A stretch of 64,000 nt of DNA from Microbacterium ureisolvens (GCF_015278315.1 NZ_JADIJE010000002.1:490501-554500); one strand, 5' to 3'. Positions 7,216 through 15,949 are shown, numbered from the stretch's first letter. The notes: generated by a model from the letters alone, not told the origin. Numbers and translations are program-made.

Positions 7216-8640
7216 CTACGCGGGCTGCGCCTTCTTCTCGAGCTCCCGGTGGAGCACGCGATTCGCCGGCCGCCACCGTCTTCGCGGATCCACCCAGGTC
7301 GGCGGCCGGACCTCGGGAATGCCGTCGGCCATCCGGATCTCCCAGCCGCTCGTCTCGATCGTGCGATGGTGGTGCCAGCAGAGCATGACGCCGTTGTCGA
7401 CGTCAGTCGGGCCGCCCCGAGCGTGCTCGACGACGTGGTGGATCTCGCACCACGCCGCGCGTACGCTGCACCCCGGGATGATGCATCCGCCGTCGCGTGC
7501 GCCGATCGCCTTGCGCTGCCAGTGGTTGAACGTCCGGTCGAGAACGCTCATCGCCTTGAGCCGGCCGTTCGCACCGAGCGCGACGCGGTGGACGGTGCCG
7601 TGGCAGCCGACGTGCCGCGCGAAAGTCGCGGCGACCGGCAGCTCGCCGTCCGGGCCGTCGACGAACGCCACGCCGTCGGCGCGCCCGAGCTGGTCTTCGG
7701 CGACGGTGACGACCAGTGTCGGCGCCGCGCCTCCGAGCGTGGGCGAGGAGACGGATGCGGCGGCCGCCGTGAGGATGCCCGCAAAGGCGTCGTGCCGCTT
7801 CTGATCAGCCGTGCGCGGGTCGTGGATGCTCTCGTCGTCACCGCCGGTCGGGTCCTCATCAGCGGCGCTGTCGACGAATCGGAGGGCGCGATCCTGTATC
7901 CGTGGATTGAGGTGGGAATCGAGGAGCCTCTGCAGCGTCGCGGCGACGTCGGCGGTCACGTTCCCGTGCAGCGGGAACAGGTTGTTGCGCTCCCGGCCGA
8001 GACGGAACGTGCGCATGCGCTCGGAGTCTTCGTCGGCCAGCGTTCCGTCGGGATCGAGGTAGAGCGCCCACGTCTGCGTCATGATCCGCAGCTCGTACAC
8101 ACTGCATGCAGGTTCCCCGCCAGCGCCGACAGCGGCGCGCACGAGCTCGGCCTCGGCCGCAACGATCTGGTCGGCACTGCAGCGGCGCTGGAGCGGGCGC
8201 AATCCGTCGGCGATCGTGGTGAGGGCATCCAGACCGAGGTTGCCCGCGGCGACCTCGCGCCGCGCGTGATCGAGCGGTGCCGGGCGCCGCTGACCTGTCA
8301 GCGTCGCGCGTGACGTGATCGCTCGCGCGACGCGCAGGCGTGCGCGGGCTGTCGTGTTCGACACCTGGGTGGTCCGCTCGATCAGCTCGGCGGGATTGTC
8401 GCAGCCGAAGACTGTCGTGAGCGTGATGTCCGTCGCACCCGGTTCGCTGCGGCGCCCGACCTCTCCGGCCAGGCCCAGGCGTGCGGCATCCGTCCATCTT
8501 CCGAGCTCTTCGACGACCGCCAGTGCGTCCACCAGCTCGGCATCGGAGAGGGCGCGCTGGGCCTCTTCGCCGAGCGGCTGCCGCAGGGCGTCGCCGAGTA
8601 CCGAGACGAGGTCGCGGAGATCGGCGAGGGGGAATCGCAT
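7216..8640 (-). CDS. DUF222 / HNH endonuclease-signature protein
   Basis: The 474-residue protein has an N-terminal DUF222 region and a C-terminal HNH nuclease signature: C-I-I-P-G-C, then C-E-I-H-H-V-V-E-H-A-R-G-G and D-V-D-N-G-V-M-L-C-W-H-H-H. This architecture (the 13E12-repeat-like proteins) occurs in many copies in actinobacterial genomes, often near mobile or rearranged regions, with no agreed function. The coding region appears intact. The upstream side (8641-8977) holds one copy of the candidate small RNA and no other gene. Confidence 0.88.
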   Translation of the reverse strand: MRFPLADLRDLVSVLGDALRQPLGEEAQRALSDAELVDALAVVEELGRWTDAARLGLAGEVGRRSEPGATDITLTTVFGCDNPAELIERTTQVSNTTARARLRVARAITSRATLTGQRRPAPLDHARREVAAGNLGLDALTTIADGLRPLQRRCSADQIVAAEAELVRAAVGAGGEPACSVYELRIMTQTWALYLDPDGTLADEDSERMRTFRLGRERNNLFPLHGNVTADVAATLQRLLDSHLNPRIQDRALRFVDSAADEDPTGGDDESIHDPRTADQKRHDAFAGILTAAAASVSSPTLGGAAPTLVVTVAEDQLGRADGVAFVDGPDGELPVAATFARHVGCHGTVHRVALGANGRLKAMSVLDRTFNHWQRKAIGARDGGCIIPGCSVRAAWCEIHHVVEHARGGPTDVDNGVMLCWHHHRTIETSGWEIRMADGIPEVRPPTWVDPRRRWRPANRVLHRELEKKAQPA

Positions 8641-8769
8641 AACTCGATCATGCCGAAGGGTTCCGACATCGCGGCGCCGTGAAAGCGCAGATCACACACT
8701 GATTCTGTGGAGAACTCCGTGCGCTGCTGAGGGCGCGGCCGCTGGGGAGGAACGGGTCATTCTGCGGCA

Positions 8770-8875
8770 AGAGTAAGGGCCGGTCGGAGAGGCTACCGAC
8801 CGGCCCTTGTCCCTTGCACCAAGAGTGTCCTGCAATCACATGCCGGCAGCTGCCACAGCAAAACAACTACCGTGC
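8770..8875 (-). ncRNA. Candidate small RNA, copy 1 (promoter, ~105-nt transcript, terminator)
   Basis: This is the left member of a duplicated element. On the minus strand a -10 box TATAGA (8887-8882) with TTGCCA 15 bases upstream predicts a start near 8875. The predicted transcript ends in a perfect 13-bp hairpin (AAGGGCCGGTCGG and its complement around 8 bases, 8775-8808). Positions 8764-8875, which match the predicted transcript, are identical in copy 2, while the promoter-side sequence beyond 8890 has diverged. The RNA also contains the self-complementary GGCAGCTGCC and a TTGCA/TGCAA stem. A TTG-started Cys-rich frame runs through it but has no RBS and reads into the terminator, so I prefer RNA. 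Confidence 0.55.
8775..8808 (-). terminator. Terminator hairpin of small RNA copy 1
   Basis: A perfect 13-bp stem with an 8-base loop. On the minus strand it is followed by ACTCTTG, a weak U-tract. Confidence 0.75.
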
Positions 8876-8977
8876 CAGCACTCTATAACGACCAGATAAC
8901 AGTGGCAAGGGTTCGTTGTTATGTTTTCGTGATGTGTCGCCTGAGACGGCGGCGGGCGCTCGCAGCGGTTCTCCGAC

Positions 8978-10231
8978 ATGGGGCGTTTCTCTGCGCGTGC
9001 GATACTGCGCGGCGTGGAGACCGCGACGCGCAGTGAGAGATCGATCGCGTCGGTGCTCACGGCGCCGGCCGCACGCATCGCGTCGGTCTACGTCGCCGCG
9101 CGACTGGTGACCACGACGTTCTTCCTCATCGCCTCCACGTGGTCGCCACGCGACTCGCGGTTCGGGAACGGCGCCGACTTGTGGACCTACATCGGCGCCT
9201 GGGACGCCCAGTGGTACCGGCGCATCGCCGAGGACGGCTACCCGGCGGTGCTGCCGCTCACCGACGCGGGCGATGTCGCGCAGAACGCGTGGGCCTTCAT
9301 GCCGCTGTATCCGTGGGCGTCGGCTGCGCTGGGATCGTTCCTCGGCTCGTGGGCGGCGGGGGCAGTGGTGATCTCCCTCGTGGCGGGGTACGCGTGCTGC
9401 CTCGTGCTGCGCAGCATCCTCGTCGAGCGGATGGGCGAAGCCGCCGCCATGTGGGCCGTGGTGTTCTTCGCCGCCGCGCCGCTGGCCGCGATGTTCCAGG
9501 TGGCGTATGCCGAGGCATCCTTCCTCCTCCTCGTGCTGCTCGGCATCCGCTGCCTGCAGCGACGACGCTACGGGTGGCTCTTCGCCATCGTGCCGGTGAT
9601 GGCGTTCACGCGCCCCGGCGTGCTCGCCTTCGCGCTCCTCCTCGTGCTGTTCGCGGGATGGCGCTGGATGCGGCGGCGAGCGGAGCCGCTGCGACCGCAC
9701 GAGCTCCTGCAGCTCGGGGCCGCCGGCGCGTCGGCGGTCGCCCTGGGACTGGCCTGGCAGGTCATCGCGGGTGCCGTCACCGGTCGCCCGGACGCGTACC
9801 TCGACACCGAGCTGTCGTGGCGACGACTGTGGATGGGCGACACGGGCGCGTTCGTGCCGGGTGAGGGCTGGCTGCTGGCGGCGGACCACTGGCTGCGCGA
9901 GTGGGGGATCGCCCCCGTGCTCGGACCAGCCGTCGTCGTGGGACTCGTCATCGTGGTCGGCATCGTCCTCGCGGTGGAGCCCCACGTGAAGCGGCTCGGA
10001 ATCGAGATCCGCCTGTGGGCGGCGAGCTACCTGCTGTACCTGCTCGCGGTGTTCCTGCCGCAGTCCAGCGTCTTCCGGCTGCTGTTCCCGCTCGCGCCGC
10101 TCGCCGGCGCGCTCGCGCTGCCGGCGAGCACAGCGTGGCGGATCGGCGTGCTGGTCGTATCTCTGCTCGGGCAGTGGTGGTGGATCTGGAACATGTACGG
10201 GCTCGGCACCGAGTTCTGGCACATCCCCTGA
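8978..10231 (+). CDS. PIG-V-like (GT-C) mannosyltransferase, integral membrane
   Basis: The 417-residue polytopic protein has roughly nine hydrophobic segments. The loop after the first helix carries W-D-A-Q-W-Y-R-R-I-A-E-D-G-Y-P, the D-x-x-W-Y-x-x-I-A-x-x-G-Y pattern of PIG-V-like glycosyltransferases that use polyprenyl-phosphate sugars outside the membrane. The likely role is in mannosylated wall or membrane glycoconjugates, but acceptor and donor are not visible. ATG 8978 gives the full ORF; an in-frame GTG at 9014 follows a GATACT box by 7 bases and is a plausible leaderless alternative. The gene sits exactly between the two small-RNA copies (1524-bp spacing). Confidence 0.78.
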   Translation: MGRFSARAILRGVETATRSERSIASVLTAPAARIASVYVAARLVTTTFFLIASTWSPRDSRFGNGADLWTYIGAWDAQWYRRIAEDGYPAVLPLTDAGDVAQNAWAFMPLYPWASAALGSFLGSWAAGAVVISLVAGYACCLVLRSILVERMGEAAAMWAVVFFAAAPLAAMFQVAYAEASFLLLVLLGIRCLQRRRYGWLFAIVPVMAFTRPGVLAFALLLVLFAGWRWMRRRAEPLRPHELLQLGAAGASAVALGLAWQVIAGAVTGRPDAYLDTELSWRRLWMGDTGAFVPGEGWLLAADHWLREWGIAPVLGPAVVVGLVIVVGIVLAVEPHVKRLGIEIRLWAASYLLYLLAVFLPQSSVFRLLFPLAPLAGALALPASTAWRIGVLVVSLLGQWWWIWNMYGLGTEFWHIP

Positions 10232-10293
10232 CCTGTCATCGGGTGCGCCGGCGGCGGTCCGAGGCGGTGCCGGCGGCGCTCCGCGCGGCGGCA

Positions 10294-10399
10294 AGAGTAA
10301 GGGCCGGTCGGAGAGGCTACCGACCGGCCCTTGTCCCTTGCACCAAGAGTGTCCTGCAATCACATGCCGGCAGCTGCCACAGCAAAACAACTACCGTGC
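10294..10399 (-). ncRNA. Candidate small RNA, copy 2
   Basis: This copy is identical to copy 1 over 112 bases (10288-10399 against 8764-8875). It differs at the next base, then has 14 more identical bases including the -10 box TATAGA (10411-10406). Its -35-like box is TTCCCA. The terminator stem is at 10299-10332. It is transcribed towards the 3' end of the mannosyltransferase gene and is preceded on its own strand by a broken gene. Confidence 0.55.
10299..10332 (-). terminator. Terminator hairpin of small RNA copy 2
   Basis: The stem is the same perfect 13-bp hairpin as at 8775-8808. It may also stop transcription leaving the mannosyltransferase gene. Confidence 0.75.
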
Positions 10400-10442
10400 A
10401 AGCACTCTATAACGGCGAGGTAACGATGGGAAGGGTTCGTCG

Positions 10443-10790
10443 TTATCTTTCTGTGATTGATTCGCGCGGTGCCGCCTCCGCGTCGGCCGCGAGCCGGAAA
10501 CCCACGCCGATCGCCGCGAGATCCGCTTCGTACGCGCCGTGGCGGCGGGCGCAGCGCGCGAGATCGCGGTCGTGGCGGAACGCCCCGCCCCGGGTGATGT
10601 GCGGATCGAACGCCCACGTTTCGAGAACCGGCACATCCGCCGGTGCGCCGGGGTAGGGCGCATAGCGGGTCGAGGTCCACTCGTCGACGTTGCCTGCCAT
10701 GTCCAGCACGCCGAACGGGCTCGCGCCGTCGGGGAACGAGCCCACCGGCGTGGTCCCGCCGATGCGGGCAACACTAGGGCCGAGCCGGGT
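10443..10790 (-). pseudogene. Formylglycine-generating enzyme (FGE/SUMF1) family, C-terminal remnant
   Basis: The remnant encodes about 115 residues matching the C-terminal third of FGE-family proteins: T-T-P-V-G-S-F-P, the hallmark G-V-L-D-M-A-G-N-V-D-E-W, then I-T-R-G-G-A-F and A-R-C-A-R-R-H-G ending in G-F-R-L-A. Full-length members are about 280-320 residues, and nothing upstream supplies the missing N-terminal part; about 30 bases beyond lies the end of the GH74 gene. A start at 10805 exists but would give only a fragment. The 3' end runs to the small-RNA promoter region. The gene looks truncated by the rearrangement that created the repeat pair. Confidence 0.7.
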
Positions 10791-10823
10791 TGCCGGCGCT
10801 CTCACCGCCGGCAGCCCGCCACG

Positions 10824-13457
10824 TCAGCCGATGCGCTCCCAGGGCCCGTTCTTCTTCGCCCCCGGCTCGTCGCCGCGGGTCCACCACCTGGCGCGCCACA
10901 GTTCGCCGCCGGACGAGACGACGTCGCCGGTGTCGAAGATGCGCGACGCGGTCCACACGGCCACTCCGGTCGGCGTCGCGGCGATCTCCTGCCACGCGCC
11001 GTTCCTCTTGCTGCCGGGCTTCTGCCCGCGCGTCCACCAGGAGGCGACCCATACGGCTCCGCCCGATGCGACGACGTCACCCTGGTCGTAGACGGTGCCC
11101 GCCTGCCACGCCGCCGGGTCGCTTGCGGCGGTGTCGTCGCCGACGACGATGCCGCGCCCGTTCGTGGCGATGTAGACGCGGCCGAACATGTCGGGGTCGC
11201 CCTCGATGTCGGCGCCGATCCAGCCCCATTGGTAGGCGTCGTCGTTGATGCGGGACCAGCTCGCACCGCCGTCCGTCGAGCGGTACACGCCGCGCTCGCC
11301 GTCACGCGAGGCCGCCGTGTAGATCGCGGGGGTCGTGGCGCCGGGCGCGGCCTTCCCGAAGCCGACGGTGTCGGCCTCGTCGAAGCCGCTCGTCGCGGTC
11401 CAGGTCGCGCCGCCGTCCTGCGAGTGCCACAGCCCGTAGGCGCCGCCTTCGTCCGAGCCGCCGGCCAGCCACACGTCGGCAATCGAGCCCGGCGTCGCCG
11501 CGAAGCGCACCGGGCCCTCGGCCGGCAGCGCGCCCTCGCTCACCGCGCCGAAGGTGGCGCCCCCGTCGTCGGAGCGGAAGAACACGCCACCCGCGAACGC
11601 GTACACGCGCCGCGGATCGACCCGGTCGCTCTCGACGCGCGCGCCGATCGGAAGCCCTGCGACCTCGGCGAAGGTCGCGCCGCCGTCGGCCGAGTGGCGC
11701 ACCGCGACGCCGTCCGGCGCCCACACGATGCTCGAACCGTCGGCGTTCACGGTGACGGTGCCCGACCCGGTGGCGCCTTCGGCCGCGGGAGAGGTCGTCC
11801 ACGACTCGCCGGCGTCGACGGATGCCGCGACCACGCGTGCGCCGCCGGCGTCGGTGCCGGCTCGCACGATGACGGAGGGTTCCAGTCCCGCCACGTCGAC
11901 GCTCGTGCCGCCCCCGAAGTACGGCGCCTGGAAGCTCTGCGGCACCGTACCGAGATCGTCGTGGACGAAGCCGCCGAGATCGAGCATCGCCGAGACGAGG
12001 TCGACCGATCCGGCCGGCGCCACCAGATCCTGGATCGCGGTCTCTTCGATGCCGAAGGCCTCCGGCGTCAGGTGGATGACGCCGCCCGGCTCGTCCCAGG
12101 CCGTGAGGTCCTCACTGCGGTAGATCGTCGCTCCGGTGCCGTACATGAGCTCGTCGGAGTCGAACGGATCGATCTCCAGCGCCGACACCATCCAGCCGAG
12201 CTTCGGCGTGGGCTCGGCCCACGGCACCGGCCCGCCCCGCTCCTTGCCGAACGCCAGCCACGGGACCTCGTCGATCGACTGCGAGTAGCGGGCGGCGACG
12301 TAGCCGCCGGTCTCGTCGTACGCGTAGTCCCAGATCGGCGTCCAGGTCTCACCGCGGTCGGTCGACCGGAAGATCAGGATGTCGGGCCACCACTGGATCT
12401 GCGATGCGACCATGATCGTGCCGGGATCACTGCGGTCGATCGTGAGGCCGCCGAACCCGAAGTCCACGCCGACGGGCCGGAGGGTCGGCGTGATCTCGGT
12501 CCACGTGCCGTCATCGATCCCGTACCGCCAGACCTGGCCGTCCGAGCCGTCGTACGGCCCCGAGGTGTTGCTGGTCGAGAGGTAGAGGAACCTGCCGGCC
12601 TCGTCCACGATCCCGTGGTGCGGCAGGAACCCGGTCGGTGCCCCGGCCACCGGCTGCCACGTGGCACCGGCGTCGTCGGAGCGGTAGAGGATGTCATCGG
12701 TGTCGGCGACCGCGGTGAAGACCGTGCGGGCCGGGTCTCCGGCATCCGTCGCCGACGTGTCAAAGGCCGTCCACAGCACGCCGAGGTTCTGCATCAGGTA
12801 CGAGTTGCCCGATCCCGCGTCCGGCACGAAGTCGCCGGCGTTGGGGAACGTCTCGACGCGTGAGAACGTCGCACCGGCGTCGGTCGACCGCCACAGCCCC
12901 TGGCCCTGCTCGGCGCCGTAGTAGAGCACGTCGTTGTCGCTCGGGTCCACCTGCAGCCGCTCGCCGATGCCGCGGCCGGGCATGTTGCCGCCGACCTTGA
13001 AGGGGAGCGGCGACGCGTCCCACGTGGCGCCGTAGTCGTCGGACCGCAGGATCGCGCCGTTGGACGGATCCCACTCGTTCGTGTACATGCCCGTCGCGAC
13101 GTAGACCCGATTGGTGTCGACGGGGTCGGTCGCCAGGCTCAGCACGCCGAGCCGGTTCCAGTCATCCCATCCGACGTGGTCGAGCAGCGGAACCCAGGTG
13201 TCGGTGTCGCGGTCCAGGCGGTACGCGCCGCCGATGTCGGTGCGGGCGTAGACGAGTCCGGGTTCGGTCTGGCTGTAGACGATGCCGGGCACATAGCCCC
13301 CGCCCGAGATGGCCGCGTTCGACCAGTCGTATTCGGGTGGAGCGGATGCCGCCGATGCGGCGGTGACCTGTGCGGCCGCGGTCGGGGGGACGACCGAGAG
13401 GGGGACGACGACGCCGGTCGCGACGACGAGTCCGACGGCGGAACGCCTGAATCTCAC
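10824..13457 (-). CDS. Secreted GH74 xyloglucanase with two C-terminal carbohydrate-binding modules
   Basis: It is predicted to cut the glucan backbone of xyloglucan outside the cell. The 877 residues begin with a signal peptide (1 to about 35). The GH74 double propeller follows: G-G-G-Y-V-P-G-I, then A-R-T-D-I-G-G-A-Y-R with the expected catalytic Asp74, G-V-L-S-L-A-T-D-P-V-D, V-G-G-N-M-P-G-R-G-I-G-E-R, and the second-Asp region A-L-E-I-D-P-F-D-S-D. Two tandem CBM5/12-like modules of about 45 residues end the protein, each with A/S-x-W-W-T-R-G and P-G. The start is a GTG with an AGGAG RBS (13467-13471). A LacI-type palindrome lies about 60 bases upstream. Confidence 0.9.
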   Translation of the reverse strand: MRFRRSAVGLVVATGVVVPLSVVPPTAAAQVTAASAASAPPEYDWSNAAISGGGYVPGIVYSQTEPGLVYARTDIGGAYRLDRDTDTWVPLLDHVGWDDWNRLGVLSLATDPVDTNRVYVATGMYTNEWDPSNGAILRSDDYGATWDASPLPFKVGGNMPGRGIGERLQVDPSDNDVLYYGAEQGQGLWRSTDAGATFSRVETFPNAGDFVPDAGSGNSYLMQNLGVLWTAFDTSATDAGDPARTVFTAVADTDDILYRSDDAGATWQPVAGAPTGFLPHHGIVDEAGRFLYLSTSNTSGPYDGSDGQVWRYGIDDGTWTEITPTLRPVGVDFGFGGLTIDRSDPGTIMVASQIQWWPDILIFRSTDRGETWTPIWDYAYDETGGYVAARYSQSIDEVPWLAFGKERGGPVPWAEPTPKLGWMVSALEIDPFDSDELMYGTGATIYRSEDLTAWDEPGGVIHLTPEAFGIEETAIQDLVAPAGSVDLVSAMLDLGGFVHDDLGTVPQSFQAPYFGGGTSVDVAGLEPSVIVRAGTDAGGARVVAASVDAGESWTTSPAAEGATGSGTVTVNADGSSIVWAPDGVAVRHSADGGATFAEVAGLPIGARVESDRVDPRRVYAFAGGVFFRSDDGGATFGAVSEGALPAEGPVRFAATPGSIADVWLAGGSDEGGAYGLWHSQDGGATWTATSGFDEADTVGFGKAAPGATTPAIYTAASRDGERGVYRSTDGGASWSRINDDAYQWGWIGADIEGDPDMFGRVYIATNGRGIVVGDDTAASDPAAWQAGTVYDQGDVVASGGAVWVASWWTRGQKPGSKRNGAWQEIAATPTGVAVWTASRIFDTGDVVSSGGELWRARWWTRGDEPGAKKNGPWERIG

Positions 13458-13514
13458 GATGAAACACTCCTGTCGTGTTCGGTGATGGGTCTTCTTCGAC
13501 CGTGGCCGACGATA

Positions 13515-13528
13515 TCGAAGCGCTTCGA
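13515..13528. promoter_or_regulatory. LacI-family-type operator upstream of GH74 gene
   Basis: TCGAAGCGCTTCGA is a perfect 14-bp palindrome with the central CG and AA/TT flanks usual for LacI-family repressors of sugar genes. It lies 58 bases before the GH74 start. No LacI-family gene is in the window. Confidence 0.5.
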
Positions 13529-13593
13529 ATCTGTCGAGGACGAATCCGGCACGGGCCCGTCCGGCCCGTCGGCAAGCCCCCGAGGGCGGCGAC

Positions 13594-13623
13594 CGGGTGG
13601 GTGGCGCAAGCGCCACCCACCCG
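13594..13623. terminator. 14-bp inverted repeat with 2-base centre
   Basis: CGGGTGGGTGGCGC, AA, then its exact complement. It sits between the divergent GH74 gene and the next gene, so it may insulate them rather than end a transcript. Confidence 0.45.
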
Positions 13624-13689
13624 TTCGCGCGCGGCAGCTCCACACTGGCGAGAGGCGGCGCATGCCGCGCACGGTGAAGGGAACCTCGC

Positions 13690-15048
13690 ATGCGTGGATA
13701 TCTGGGGGTCGCACTGACGGCGGCGCTCGTGGGGTCGCTGGGGGTTGCGCCGGCGGCCGGGGCAGCGGCGGCCGGGGGGACGGCGGCCGGGCCGCCGTCG
13801 GCCGGTGCGGCCGGCGCGTGCGAGGTCCACGTGATGAAGGGCCCCGACGGGGCTTTCGACGGCACGGTGATGGACATCGAGCGCGTGCCCGGCAAGGGCG
13901 TCGTCTACTACGGCAGCATGGTGGTTCCGCAGGCGGACGGCACCGAGGCGCGGCGCGCGTTCGTCTGGTACGGGCTCGGCACCGACCCGGTGCCGGTCGG
14001 GCCGGCGGGCACGCTGTGGGACGTGGCCTTCGAACTGACGCCGAGCGGGTGGATCAACGGTCAGAGCACGATGGATGAGTCCGGGCGCGAGCAGGCGTGG
14101 GTGCAGAACCTCCGCACCGGCGCGCTGACGTGGGTGGAGACGGGCCAGGCTGAGGGCATCTACGTGCGTCGGATCAACGACCGCGGCGAGCCCGTCGGCA
14201 CCTTGCACACCGGCGAGTTCACGTCGGACGCGGCGTGGTGGCCGTGGGCCGACCGGCCGCCGCGTCTGCTGGGCGGCGGCGATCTCGGATCGGCCGAGGC
14301 CTGGGCGATCAACCACCGGCGCGACGTGACCGGGTCGTACGCGGTCGAGGTGCCGGAGGGCATCGTGCCACAGGGTGTCGTGTGGACCTCCAAGGGCGCA
14401 GCGCTGCTGGCGAGCAACCCGGGTGTCGCGGCCGACACGTTCTCGCGCGTCCTGTCGGATGCCGGACAGTCAGCGGGAGGTGCCTGGTACGGGCCGTGGG
14501 ACGGCGGCCACTACGAGGCCGCTCGCTGGCCCGAGCCCGGACGGATCGAGTCTCTGGGCCTCTTGCCGGGCGGGGGCTTCAGCGGCGTCTACGGCCAGTC
14601 CGAGAACGGGTGGGTGACGGGCGTCGCCGACGTCTTCGATCCCGAGAGCCCGGGCGCGGCGGAGTGGGGCGCGGTTGATCACAGCGTGCTCTGGACCGAC
14701 AACGCCGGTACCGTCCGGGTGCTCCCGAGCCCCTATGCCGACGCGCACGGCCTGACCGACTGGAGCGAGTGGTACGGCGGAGTGGCGCACGGCGTGAACG
14801 ACCGTCTCGACCAGGTCGGCTCGGCCTCGCACGTGGGCTGGGGCGACGACGGCGCGCTCCTGTACGGTGCGACGGTGTTCGTCAACGCGAGCGCATGCGG
14901 CGAAGCGGTACCGACGACCCACACCGCCTTCTGGAACGAGCCGTCGACGGATGCCGCGGCCCGGCGCCTCTCGACGGCCCCAACGGCTCAGCCCGACGCG
15001 TACCGCCACGGCGCCGTGCGCGAGCGGGTCAGCGGTCGGACGCAGTGA
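13690..15048 (+). CDS. Exported protein of unknown function
   Basis: The 452-residue protein has a clear signal peptide (M-R-G-Y-L-G-V-A-L-T-A-A-L then an Ala-rich cleavage region near 25-45). The mature part has repeated W/G/D-rich segments with alternating strands (for example L-W-D-V-A-F-E-L-T-P-S-G-W-I-N-G and N-G-W-V-T-G-V-A-D-V-F), suggesting a beta-propeller or similar repeat fold. I do not recognise the family. A GAAGGGA RBS precedes the ATG. It is divergent from the xyloglucanase gene and may share its regulation. Its last 20 bases overlap the 3' end of the convergent LuxR gene. Confidence 0.8.
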   Translation: MRGYLGVALTAALVGSLGVAPAAGAAAAGGTAAGPPSAGAAGACEVHVMKGPDGAFDGTVMDIERVPGKGVVYYGSMVVPQADGTEARRAFVWYGLGTDPVPVGPAGTLWDVAFELTPSGWINGQSTMDESGREQAWVQNLRTGALTWVETGQAEGIYVRRINDRGEPVGTLHTGEFTSDAAWWPWADRPPRLLGGGDLGSAEAWAINHRRDVTGSYAVEVPEGIVPQGVVWTSKGAALLASNPGVAADTFSRVLSDAGQSAGGAWYGPWDGGHYEAARWPEPGRIESLGLLPGGGFSGVYGQSENGWVTGVADVFDPESPGAAEWGAVDHSVLWTDNAGTVRVLPSPYADAHGLTDWSEWYGGVAHGVNDRLDQVGSASHVGWGDDGALLYGATVFVNASACGEAVPTTHTAFWNEPSTDAAARRLSTAPTAQPDAYRHGAVRERVSGRTQ

Positions 15049-15823
15049 CGGCGTTCCCGCGCCGGGCGGGCGCGGTCCACAGGACCGCGAGCTCGGTGCG
15101 GGACCTCGCGCCGGTGCGCCAGAACAGGTCTTCGACGTGCTTGCGCACGGTGCGCGGCGAGATGCCGAGCCGCAGGGCGATCTGCTGGTTCGTGTGGCCG
15201 CGCGCAACGAGCGCGATGACCTCGGCCTGGCGGGCCGTGAGCTCGCGCCGCATGGCGTCGGAGTCGTGGGATTCCCGCCCGTCGTCTGCGAGCACCGCCG
15301 CCGACAGCCGGTCGAGCAGGGCGCGCATCTGCAGGGCGTGGCGCAGCGCCTGGACGACGGTGGCTGCGGGCACGAGCTCGTCCTCGGTGAAGTCGCGCGA
15401 GGACCGCCAGAGCGAGACGAGCGCGAGCCCGGCCGGCGAGCGGGTGACCCGCATCGCCGCCTGGTAGCGGGCGCCCGTCGGCTCGAGGCAGACCTGGAAC
15501 ACCTCGGTGGCGGCGAACTCGCGTAGGTCGACCACGTCTGTGAGCCGCGGCGCGGGGGTCGCGGCGGTCGCCACGTGCAGGGCGTAGGGGTGCGTCGGCA
15601 GCAGCCGCGCCCACTCGCCGTATTCGTCAGCGCTGAGCGGTGCCCGGCCGTGCTCAGTCACCACGGACTCGTGCGGGCGGGCGAGCGAGATGTCGGAGAA
15701 CGATGCGAACTCGGAGCCGACGAGACGGGAGACGAGCGCGAGCGCGTCGGGGATGGCGTCGTGGCCGTCTACCACCGCGTGGCACACGTCGGCGACGTGG
15801 CGTGCGACGGCGTCCCCCTGCAT
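15029..15823 (-). CDS. LuxR family transcriptional regulator
   Basis: The 264-residue protein ends in a LuxR helix-turn-helix (about 190-250): L-T-A-R-Q-A-E-V-I-A-L-V-A-R-G, N-Q-Q-I-A-L-R-L-G-I-S and T-V-R-K-H-V-E-D-L-F. The N-terminal 180 residues look like a PAS/GAF-type sensory region with no receiver Asp pattern, so it is not an obvious response regulator. ATG 15823 is chosen; an upstream in-frame ATG at 15856 adds 11 residues without an RBS. The target is unknown. It converges on the exported protein gene and is divergent from the DUF899 gene. Confidence 0.83.
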   Translation of the reverse strand: MQGDAVARHVADVCHAVVDGHDAIPDALALVSRLVGSEFASFSDISLARPHESVVTEHGRAPLSADEYGEWARLLPTHPYALHVATAATPAPRLTDVVDLREFAATEVFQVCLEPTGARYQAAMRVTRSPAGLALVSLWRSSRDFTEDELVPAATVVQALRHALQMRALLDRLSAAVLADDGRESHDSDAMRRELTARQAEVIALVARGHTNQQIALRLGISPRTVRKHVEDLFWRTGARSRTELAVLWTAPARRGNAVTASDR

Positions 15824-15887
15824 GCATCGAGTATGGGGCGCGGTGCGGGGCGGCACCAGGGTGGATCCGCGGGGTCACAAGAGCCCC

Positions 15888-15915
15888 TTGACGTCGGCAT
15901 CCAGATGTGTACAGT
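15888..15915 (+). promoter_or_regulatory. Promoter of the DUF899 gene
   Basis: TTGACG (15888-15893), 16 bases, TACAGT (15910-15915). The -10 box lies inside the 19-bp operator at 15905-15923. Confidence 0.55.
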
Positions 15916-15923
15916 GTCCACAT
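15905..15923. promoter_or_regulatory. 19-bp TetR-type operator (site 2 of 2)
   Basis: ATGTGTACAGTGTCCACAT is a near-perfect palindrome. It matches the site at 30183-30201 in 18 of 19 bases, the site found beside the tetR gene there. Binding would cover the -10 box of the DUF899 promoter. Confidence 0.65.
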
Positions 15924-15949
15924 ACGCACTCGCCCATTCGGAGGTTCCG

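Noticed and set aside
8648..8866. Cys-rich frame starting TTG 8866, with an identical copy at 10390
   Set aside because: It lacks an RBS, reads through the terminator stem, and the second copy runs antisense through the mannosyltransferase gene. The conserved feature is the RNA, not the peptide.
8764..10414. The repeat pair as attL/attR of an integrated element
   Set aside because: No integrase, transposase or tRNA lies between or beside the copies, and the repeats contain a promoter and a terminator instead.
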